From assembly GCF_024622195.1 (NCBI RefSeq), contig NZ_JANKBI010000009.1:124001-188000 (forward strand): a stretch of 64,000 nucleotides of DNA. The letters run 5' to 3'. The translations under genes and the position numbers were made by a program. This DNA comes from Murimonas intestini (GTDB taxonomy: Bacteria; Bacillota; Clostridia; Lachnospirales; Lachnospiraceae). Position 1 is the stretch's first letter, and the number at the start of each line of letters is the position of its first letter. The notes beneath the pieces were generated by a model, which saw only the letters and a list, made by a program, of their open reading frames with translations, was not told the DNA's origin and made no database searches. Below, piece by piece: positions 59,101 through 64,000 of this stretch.

Positions 59101-61506
59101 ACTGTCTTTTTTCGATATATAAATGCTTCCCTCATATATATCATTCTTCACCTCATATGAAAAATCCTGGGAGGCATTTTCTGATGACAGATCCAGGAAG
59201 AATTCTGCAGACCATCGATCATTCTTATACCCCCTGGGAGCACCTGTCTCTTCTACTTTAAACCGTCCTCCGTTAGACGCCTTATAGTGTATCCCTTCTG
59301 CTGTATATACTTTCTTTTCTCCGTCATACAGGAGTGTTCCAATTTCTGCAAATTTTCCCTGTCCGTTATTCCACTCCGATAGTGTAAATACAGCCCCTTC
59401 AAGACTTCCCCCTGTCCTGCTGTCCTTTTTTGATATTATCAGATTCCCTTTGTAGTGCTGATTTGTCACATTAAAGCTTACAAATCCCTCAACACTGTCT
59501 GAAAGATTAAATTCCTGGCTCCAATGCTCATTTAGATAGCCTCTTCCGGATTTAGACTCCTCCACCTTAAATCTGCCCGCATTATCCGCAGTACCGGTAA
59601 GTGTATCCGAAATATATTTTCCGCTCTGGTTTATGTATGATAAAACACTGTGCTGCTTCCATTCCTGCCTGGAATTGCTCCATTCATACAAGATGAATTC
59701 AGCATCTGAAATACCTCCCCCTGTATCTCTGTCAGTTTTATTTACCTGGACCCTGCCTGATAAAACAGGAATATCTGCTCCTGCATTACCAATTACCTGC
59801 GCCCCGCCATAACTGGCTTCCAGAAATGTTACCCGCTGAAATCCTTCAACAGGCGGATCATACACCCAGTTACTGTAATAAACTGCCTGCTTTCCGCTAA
59901 CCTGCACATTTATGGTGCATCCTCCGCTCGCTGCCTCCCGGAGATATGCATCTTTGGGCATAAATAAGTAAAATGCAGCAGCATTTGAATCTGCCCCTAC
60001 CTGCAGGCTGTCATTGGCAGCCTTGACGATACTTGCCCCATGTGATTCTCCTGCAAATTCTATATTCACACTGCTGACATTTCTTGCTTCACCTGTAGTT
60101 GGGATATACAGCTGCTTTGTACGGTAGCCTTCTGTTCCATTTTCCACACAGGGCGTCCACTCCCCCTGTGTCTCCGGATTTATGCTGTAGCTAAGTCCTG
60201 ACGGCTTAAATTCTCTCATTTCCGCACTGTCAAATTCCGAATAATTTGAGTCCTTCCGGGCCGCAGTAACCATACGTTCAATTGCAGTATACATGCCTCC
60301 TTCTGCCTTCTCCTTTATTTCCTCCAGTGTGTATTCTCCGTTGAAAATATGGATAGCATAGCTGGTAGCCACATAATCTGCCTTCCATCCAAGACCTGTG
60401 CGGTAAGCCGGCCATGCCGCCTCCTCTCCCCAATAACGCACACCGTAAGCTGTACAATAAACGATCTCTTTTCTCATTCTCCCGGCAGTATCCCAGGATA
60501 TCTCTCCGTTGGGTGTGGGCAAGGTATCATCCAGACAGTAAACCATCCGCCACTTTCCCGTTCCGCTGTCAGGATCGCTCTCATCGCTTTTAATATATTT
60601 CAGGTGCTGTTTCAGACCGCTGCTGCTATAATCTCCTCCATCCAGCACCACTATGCTGCCGTTTGACCTCATAAGACTGCGCTTTGTGTATGAACCTCCG
60701 GGAATTACCTCCTCTTTTCCAAGTCCGCCTCCAATGACTTTTACTTCATCACTTGTCTCAGGCTCCGTTTCTTCCATATTCTGATCCGGCTTCTCATCGG
60801 CCTGAGGATCTGCTTCTGTCTGGCTGTCTTCAGTAATATTCTCTTCTTCCTGCTCTGGCTGATCCTGCACAGCTGATTCTGGCTGAGGCTGATTTTCTGC
60901 TCCCGGCTGGGTTTGTGTCTCTGGCTCTGGCCGGGGCTGGCCTTCTGTGTCTTCCTGGGGCTGATTTTCTTGTTCCGGCCGGGGATGGTCTGCTTGCTCC
61001 TGTTGGAGCTGGCCTTCTGTACCTCCCTGGGAATGGTCTTCCTGCTCCGGCTGGGATTGGCCTTCTGTACCTCCATGAGGCTGATCTGCCTGCTCCGGCG
61101 GGGACTGGCTGACTGTCTCTGTCTGGACTCGGCCTTCTGTACCTCCCTGGGACAGCTTCATCTCCGTCTCCAGTATTTCTCCTGTCAAAAACAGAATATC
61201 CTGCTGCTGCACATTATCTGCCATGGATTCCGCCACTGTCTGCAGTAATTTCCCCGTATGGGACTGCTCAGCTTCCTTCTGCTGAATATTCTTTGTTGCC
61301 GGCTGGATTTTCTTCCTTACGGCAGTATTACTATTATCCCCGGTAAAATTTTCCGCTTGTGAAGCTGCTTCTTCCGGTGAAATATTCTTCTCCCGGACGG
61401 CTGTTATAACAGTATCATCCATCCATGGCGGCAGCCACAGTATGCTGAAAAAAACTGCCATACAAAAAACGATCATTAATTTTATCCATTTTTTCTTTTT
61501 TTGCAT
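56149..61506 (-). CDS. Giant SpaA-repeat, wall-anchored surface protein
   Basis: A 1785-residue exported protein. Order: signal peptide/helix (~12-30), acidic Gln/Glu-rich stalk with PEQxxQPxGGTEGQ-type repeats (~120-250), a thioester-domain-like region (~300-450), a beta region, then eight SpaA/Cna-B domains spaced about 105 residues apart (~584-1430), each opening like GSIYISKKDSETGG...LQGAVF. A DUF11-type domain (~1435-1560), a Thr/Glu/Pro wall-spanning tract, sorting motif PPKTGG near 1732, a hydrophobic helix and an RRLQKKRERKRRKQ tail follow. SpaA domains often form internal isopeptide bonds. An adhesin or pilin-like role is likely. Confidence 0.88.
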   Translation of the reverse strand: MQKKKKWIKLMIVFCMAVFFSILWLPPWMDDTVITAVREKNISPEEAASQAENFTGDNSNTAVRKKIQPATKNIQQKEAEQSHTGKLLQTVAESMADNVQQQDILFLTGEILETEMKLSQGGTEGRVQTETVSQSPPEQADQPHGGTEGQSQPEQEDHSQGGTEGQLQQEQADHPRPEQENQPQEDTEGQPRPEPETQTQPGAENQPQPESAVQDQPEQEEENITEDSQTEADPQADEKPDQNMEETEPETSDEVKVIGGGLGKEEVIPGGSYTKRSLMRSNGSIVVLDGGDYSSSGLKQHLKYIKSDESDPDSGTGKWRMVYCLDDTLPTPNGEISWDTAGRMRKEIVYCTAYGVRYWGEEAAWPAYRTGLGWKADYVATSYAIHIFNGEYTLEEIKEKAEGGMYTAIERMVTAARKDSNYSEFDSAEMREFKPSGLSYSINPETQGEWTPCVENGTEGYRTKQLYIPTTGEARNVSSVNIEFAGESHGASIVKAANDSLQVGADSNAAAFYLFMPKDAYLREAASGGCTINVQVSGKQAVYYSNWVYDPPVEGFQRVTFLEASYGGAQVIGNAGADIPVLSGRVQVNKTDRDTGGGISDAEFILYEWSNSRQEWKQHSVLSYINQSGKYISDTLTGTADNAGRFKVEESKSGRGYLNEHWSQEFNLSDSVEGFVSFNVTNQHYKGNLIISKKDSRTGGSLEGAVFTLSEWNNGQGKFAEIGTLLYDGEKKVYTAEGIHYKASNGGRFKVEETGAPRGYKNDRWSAEFFLDLSSENASQDFSYEVKNDIYEGSIYISKKDSETGGLLQGAVFTVYEWNSSFGRYDALGSLEYDRDSGYYKKEGILYKSSNEGKFKVEETSPPKGYVKSSWAAEFSLDLSSGTSSQKFSYNVKNEVYKGSIVIEKTDSEDGTDLTGAEFTLYEWNKEKNSYEKYGLLEYDAAAKRYKKLGMRWTASNEGRFKAVETKAPKGYVNGGWNQEFTISVTGNTVTQTFSYKVENVRQKGIIRLQKKDGESDGAAQGQASLEGAIYQIYKKDSYTAGDHEGSASYAGKIITDKVGRGSSEELELGDYYVIEKTASEGFLVDGHAYTVQLKEQNQSERVFYADLGVAEQIIRGDILIYKFGEAQDQEQEIQKPLEGIEFKITSQSTGRSVTIRTDKWGKAETKGTDGKGALVYDTYLIEEMNTPEGFKAIEPFKVKVEEENRLYTYVIENKRILGAVQIVKKDMESGRIIPVAGAEFKIFDSEGKQVVMKLHYPNEQVLDTFVTDENGQVLLPEKLTAGKYTLAEINAPEGYLLNGEEISFLVEEGGLYEKPITVAFFDMPAKGRIVINKTGKNTGFPIEGVTFNIYAAEDIFTPDGTLRLSKGILADTMITDEKGRAFGKELYLGTYEIVETQSAEGYLPCDDPHEVKLEYTGQEMEVTQSNVQIQNEEIDARVKIAKLADRTEGASLKDGRYEGNKEAGTYQGAETVNYTITITNSGNISVSDLEIEDEPSDELLPYIEEESAGFAVRKGQVLYTKGGDKVVVRHVEKNKISIDRLEPGDSVEVHFVFRLKDETDKRQELDNLSRVFGKYDDHGVEKQVPEDEDDWDNDKINLDIPETEPETEPETETATETETEPATETEQETEPITEPVTEPEPETEMESEQEPETEQETRQTTEQETEPKPETEPGPETEPETQPLTEPQTRPEPQETETKVQSTESETDPPAAESEKETEKKETEMPPGTPPKTGGTISSPVKTNDSAAGQALKMIFLLSISLAGICFILWRRLQKKRERKRRKQ

Positions 61507-61536
61507 AATGACTCCTTCAATTTGTTATTATTTAAT

Positions 61537-61609
61537 GGCGGGAACAGGCTACTTATCATATCTTACCGTCTAAGCGATAATTTCGGGTACAAAAATAAGA
61601 CGTCCCGCC
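61537..61609 (-). promoter_or_regulatory. Structured 5' leader of the surface-protein mRNA
   Basis: On the minus strand GGCGGGACGTCT pairs in two blocks with AGACG and TCCCGCC, enclosing about 50 bases. The fold is strong but does not match any riboswitch class I know. It ends 30 bases before the start codon. Confidence 0.45.
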
Positions 61610-61672
61610 TGGCACTTGACATATTCTTCTATGTAGTTGGTTTCATTTTATTGGAAAATTTAGATTTCAGAT

Positions 61673-61686
61673 ATGTGACGTCACAT
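61673..61686. promoter_or_regulatory. Perfect 14-bp palindrome downstream of the surface-protein promoter
   Basis: ATGTGACGTCACAT is a perfect palindrome about 30-45 bases downstream of the -10 box on the minus strand, a position suiting a repressor operator. The neighbouring AraC-type regulator is a candidate but usually binds direct repeats. Confidence 0.5.
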
Positions 61687-61714
61687 CACACATAGAATTA
61701 AGATGTACACATAT

Positions 61715-61743
61715 ATATTATCACCATGTACTTATAAATGCAA
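61715..61743 (-). promoter_or_regulatory. Promoter of the surface-protein gene
   Basis: Minus strand TTGCAT, 17 bases, TAATAT, giving a leader of about 200 bases. Confidence 0.6.
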
Positions 61744-61956
61744 GATTTTTTTATAAATATTATATCTGACAAAAACTAATAATATTTCGGATAAAAGACC
61801 AAATATTGGGAGAGGTTGTACAATGCTTCTTGTTGCTCTATAATAAAATGTGCAGGTTATTATTCTGGTCTTTCATCTCTCTTTTTTGTGCATAAAAAGA
61901 GAGGTGGATAATGAGAATATAAGTTAAGATAAAATACATCACAAGGAGCAGATAAA

Positions 61957-62823
61957 ATGGAATGGATAGAACGTCTTAATAAAGCAATAAATTATATCGA
62001 GGAACATATTACTGAGGAAATTGATTATGAACAGCTGGCAAAGGTGGCCTGCTGCTCTTCTTATCATTTTCAGCGCATGTTTGCATACATGGCAAATGTC
62101 CCTCTTTCAGAGTATATACGCCGCAGGCGTATGTCCCTGGCCGCAGTTGACTTACAGGCCGCAGATGACAAAGTCATAGATATTGCCCTTAAATATGGGT
62201 ATTCATCCCCCACAGCCTTCAACCGCGCTTTTCAGAGTGTACATGGGATAGCTCCCTCACTTGTAAAGAAAGGCGGTGTATCCATGAAGTCTTATCCACC
62301 CCTCAGTTTTAAAATCACAATAAAAGGAGTGGAAGAATTGAATTACAGAATTGAAAAAAAAGAAGCATTTCGTATTGTGGGCGTCAGCCAGCCGCTTGAA
62401 CAGGACATTGAAAAAAATTTTGCTGTAGTACCTCAGATGTGGCAAAAAGCCGCTGTTGATGGCACAATCCCCCTGCTTGTCCAGATGATGGACAGCCAGC
62501 CTATGGGAATTCTGGGAGTCAGCGCCTGCGATGATTTGGAACAGTGGAGATATTATCTAGCTGCTTCAAGTACAAAACCCGTTTCTGACAATCTGGAAGA
62601 GTATGTAGTCCCTGCCTTCACATGGGCCATTTTTCCAGGGAGCGGCGTCTGCCCTCAGGCAATTCAGGAGCTGGAGCAGCGTATCGTCACAGAGTGGCTT
62701 CCCGCCTCAGGTTATGAATATGCTAACGGGCCTGATATTGAAGTCTATCTGACTCCAGATCCCGGCAACGCACAATTTGAAGTCTGGATACCAGTAACAA
62801 AAAAATCTGATTCAGCGCAGTAA
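61957..62823 (+). CDS. AraC family regulator with GyrI-like effector domain
   Basis: A 288-residue transcription factor. Residues ~1-105 form the double helix-turn-helix (AINYIEEHITEEIDYEQLAK... and VIDIALKYGYSSPTAFNRAF). Residues ~125-285 are a GyrI-like (SOUL-type) small-molecule-binding domain (FRIVGVSQPLEQDIEKNFAV ... YEYANGPDIEVYLTPDPGNA). This SoxS/Rob-like architecture is typical of drug- or stress-responsive activators. ACAAGGAGC precedes the ATG. The next gene begins about 50 bp downstream and may be co-transcribed. Confidence 0.92.
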   Translation: MEWIERLNKAINYIEEHITEEIDYEQLAKVACCSSYHFQRMFAYMANVPLSEYIRRRRMSLAAVDLQAADDKVIDIALKYGYSSPTAFNRAFQSVHGIAPSLVKKGGVSMKSYPPLSFKITIKGVEELNYRIEKKEAFRIVGVSQPLEQDIEKNFAVVPQMWQKAAVDGTIPLLVQMMDSQPMGILGVSACDDLEQWRYYLAASSTKPVSDNLEEYVVPAFTWAIFPGSGVCPQAIQELEQRIVTEWLPASGYEYANGPDIEVYLTPDPGNAQFEVWIPVTKKSDSAQ

Positions 62824-62871
62824 TATGGCAGGGCAGCAAGCCTGCAGGCCTGCTGCGCATTATGAGGAAAA

Positions 62872-63357
62872 ATGATGAGTGAACACAAGTTTAATGAATT
62901 TCTGGAAAGTATTGATGAAGAAAGCAGACTTTTTGCCTCTGAAATCAATGTATATCTCTTAAAAAGTGGCTGCATCTGCGATATAAAAGAGGCTAAAAGC
63001 GGTTATACTGTCTCCTATATTCTCAAAGATCCGAAAAAGACTCTTGCTACTTTTATATGCCGAAAAACCGGGGTGAAACTGCGGATATATCCGCGTTTTC
63101 TTGCCCAGTATTCTGATTTTCTGGATACACTCCCAGATAAGATGAAATCCGGTATTGCAAAATCATCTGTATGCAAACGTTTAATCAATCCTGATGACTG
63201 CAACCCAAAATGTGTCAAAGGATATGATTTTTATTTGGACGGCCAACATTATCAAAAATGCAGATACTCAGCATTTACACTTCCGCTGACGCCGCTGAAT
63301 ATTCCATACATTAAAGCATTCCTTGAAAAAGACTTGAATTGCCAGATTATTATTTAA
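62872..63357 (+). CDS. Conserved hypothetical protein
   Basis: A 161-residue soluble protein starting at the first of two adjacent ATGs behind GAGGA. No known catalytic motif was seen. The most distinctive part is a cysteine-containing stretch, KRLINPDDCNPKCVKGYDFY followed by QHYQKCRYSAF, whose three or four cysteines could bind metal. It follows the AraC/GyrI regulator closely and is probably its operon partner. I have seen similar proteins annotated only as hypothetical. Confidence 0.75.
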   Translation: MMSEHKFNEFLESIDEESRLFASEINVYLLKSGCICDIKEAKSGYTVSYILKDPKKTLATFICRKTGVKLRIYPRFLAQYSDFLDTLPDKMKSGIAKSSVCKRLINPDDCNPKCVKGYDFYLDGQHYQKCRYSAFTLPLTPLNIPYIKAFLEKDLNCQIII

Positions 63358-63380
63358 ATCTAAATATTTTATTCTGGGTA

Positions 63381-63409
63381 TTGACTTTTTCCTTCCGAAG
63401 TTTTATAAT
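63381..63409 (+). promoter_or_regulatory. Consensus promoter of the 27-residue peptide gene
   Basis: TTGACT, 17 bases, perfect TATAAT. Between promoter and gene lies the inverted repeat TTAATCAA/TTGATTAG (63423-63442). Confidence 0.85.
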
Positions 63410-63466
63410 AACACTATAAAAATTAATCAAGATAATTGATTAGTACTTTGGAAGGAGGTGTGCGTA

Positions 63467-63550
63467 ATGGGAAAAAATAGGTTAAATATTCCTTTAAATT
63501 GCGTAGCTTTCGAACCGTTCAGAAATGTTTGTGGTCCAGGCGACTTTTAA
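63467..63550 (+). CDS. Free-standing 27-residue peptide
   Basis: A tiny gene with every sign of being real: a consensus promoter, the very strong ribosome site GGAAGGAGGTG, an ATG at 63467 and a terminator that begins at the stop codon. The peptide begins MGKNRLNIPLNCVAFEP and ends RNVCGPGDF, with two cysteines ten residues apart and no signal peptide. The Pro...Val-x-Phe-Glu...Val-Cys...Gly-Asp pattern recalls short peptides common in gut Clostridia and Bacteroidetes whose role is unknown. A modified peptide (RiPP) precursor or signal is possible, but no maturation enzyme or transporter is next to it. Confidence 0.72.
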   Translation: MGKNRLNIPLNCVAFEPFRNVCGPGDF

Positions 63551-63580
63551 GGCGGGTCTTGTGAGACCCGCCTTTTTATT
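63549..63580 (+). terminator. Terminator of the 27-residue peptide gene
   Basis: AAGGCGGGTCT and AGACCCGCCTT pair perfectly around 4 bases, followed by TTTATT; the stem begins within the stop codon. Confidence 0.92.
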
Positions 63581-63647
63581 GTGAATAGTAACTTATTTTG
63601 CACATATGCAAATGATATTTTAAATCTTATTTAGTTTCATAAAAAAG

Positions 63648-63687
63648 GTAACTGTGCAGTATATATACAGACCTGCTCAACAGTTAC
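63648..63687. repeat. Dispersed palindromic repeat, copy 11 (short-arm variant)
   Basis: GTAACTGTGCAG ... CAACAGTTAC forms an inverted repeat with the same GTAACTGT/ACAGTTAC arms as copy 10. Confidence 0.6.
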
Positions 63688-63700
63688 AGATAAAAATCCG

Positions 63701-63735
63701 AAAAAAGCTGCCGCAGTCTGAGACTTCACGGCAAC
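63701..63735 (-). terminator. Terminator of the wall-binding repeat gene
   Basis: Minus strand GTTGCCGTGAAGTCT/AGACTGCGGCAGC is followed by TTTTTT, downstream of the stop codon at 63761. Confidence 0.88.
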
Positions 63736-63760
63736 TTTCTTATGACTAATTAATCCATAA

Positions 63761-64000
63761 TTACTTAACCCATACACCATTTTCATTTAAATAATATTGT
63801 TTCCCATTTACGGTAACCCATCCTGTAGCCATGGCTCCGCTGGATTTCAAATAATACCATTTATTATTGAGCAGTTTCCATCCTGTGGCCATGGCTCCGC
63901 TTGGTTCCAGATAATACCACTCTCCTGCAACTTGCTGCCAGCCTGTAGCCATCGCTCCGCTCTCTTTTAAATAATACCATTTCCCTCCAACTTTTGCCCA
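63761..64000 (-). CDS. Cell-wall-binding repeat protein, partial (N-terminus beyond window)
   Basis: The last 79 codons of a protein whose 5' part lies past the right edge. It consists of about four 20-residue CW_binding_1 (choline/glucan-binding type) repeats: GEWYYLEPSGAMATGW, NKWYYLKSSGAMATGW and GKQYYLNENGVWVK at the end. Such tails anchor secreted amidases, glucosyltransferases or adhesins to wall polymers; the catalytic part cannot be seen. The near-identical repeats at DNA level are prone to recombination. Confidence 0.9.
   Translation of the reverse strand, partial: WAKVGGKWYYLKESGAMATGWQQVAGEWYYLEPSGAMATGWKLLNNKWYYLKSSGAMATGWVTVNGKQYYLNENGVWVK

Larger units (their letters stand above)
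61507..61956. other. Divergent intergenic region of surface protein and AraC regulator
   Basis: 450 bp with no gene. It holds the surface-protein promoter (61715-61743), a 14-bp palindrome (61673-61686), a long-range leader stem (61537-61609) and a hairpin just before the araC-type gene (ATCTCTCTTTTT/AAAAAGAGAGGT, 61875-61905). Confidence 0.6.

Noticed and set aside
61537..61609. Cyclic-di-GMP riboswitch ahead of the surface-protein gene
   Set aside because: The expected GEMM sequence blocks are absent; only a generic nested stem is visible, so it is listed as a structured leader.

Overview
The window looks like chromosomal DNA of a gut-type Lachnospiraceae (low-to-mid GC Clostridia). This rests on gene content rather than any database match: a cysS-mrnC-rlmB-sigH cluster, tRNA genes without encoded CCA, a T-box ahead of proS, the single-chain long form of PurL, the paired radical-SAM/DUF4130 repair genes, an ECF pantothenate transporter with coaX, holin-like type I toxins and a huge SpaA-repeat surface protein. 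Most genes are ordinary housekeeping or accessory functions in short operons. No rRNA, CRISPR array, intact prophage or intact insertion sequence was seen.

Layout. 0-9 kb: truA (cut by the edge), an M18 aminopeptidase, yqeY, mgsA, an amidase with a SPOR domain, a YitT protein, a MerR regulator divergent from an aldo/keto reductase, tRNA-Ala and a zinc-ribbon membrane protein. 9-16.5 kb: a type I toxin-antitoxin locus, a metal P-type ATPase under a NiCo (czcD) riboswitch, a TipAS-type MerR with its MATE pump, an HD protein, an AEC transporter and tRNA-Thr. 16.5-24 kb: a second type I toxin-antitoxin locus lying between tRNA-Thr and a copy of the tRNA's own 3' end, then sigH-rlmB-mrnC-cysS, an Eis-like acetyltransferase, ispF, mntP under a yybP-ykoY riboswitch, and udp/cdd.

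24-43 kb: small lipoproteins and membrane proteins, tRNA-Met/tRNA-Val, a two-module VOC protein, an inactive transposase-derived protein, purL, proS with its T-box, a C-type-lectin surface protein, a second zinc-ribbon membrane protein, a nuclease-helicase fusion, an HPr-like protein without its catalytic histidine, and the radical-SAM repair pair. 43-56 kb: an MNT/HEPN pair, uraA, mrp, an AI-2E exporter, a TrkH channel, a hydrolase, a MoxR-type AAA/VWA pair, coaBC, and the divergent panT-coaX. 56-64 kb: a 1785-residue SpaA-repeat wall-anchored protein, an AraC/GyrI regulator, a conserved unknown protein, a free-standing 27-residue peptide gene and the end of a cell-wall-binding repeat protein.

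Themes. (1) Metal and stress control by RNA and MerR switches: two metal riboswitches ahead of two exporters, and two MerR operators with 19-bp spacers. (2) A dispersed family of short palindromic intergenic repeats, three copies of which share an identical 27-bp core, together with a transposase-derived gene that has lost both catalytic motifs. (3) Two small holin-like toxin loci, one of which looks like a roughly 400-bp insertion at tRNA-Thr that also supplies the last codons of sigH. (4) Coenzyme A genes on both strands around one intergenic region. The best candidates for something undescribed are the tRNA-nested toxin-antitoxin insertion, the 27-residue peptide gene and the repeat family.
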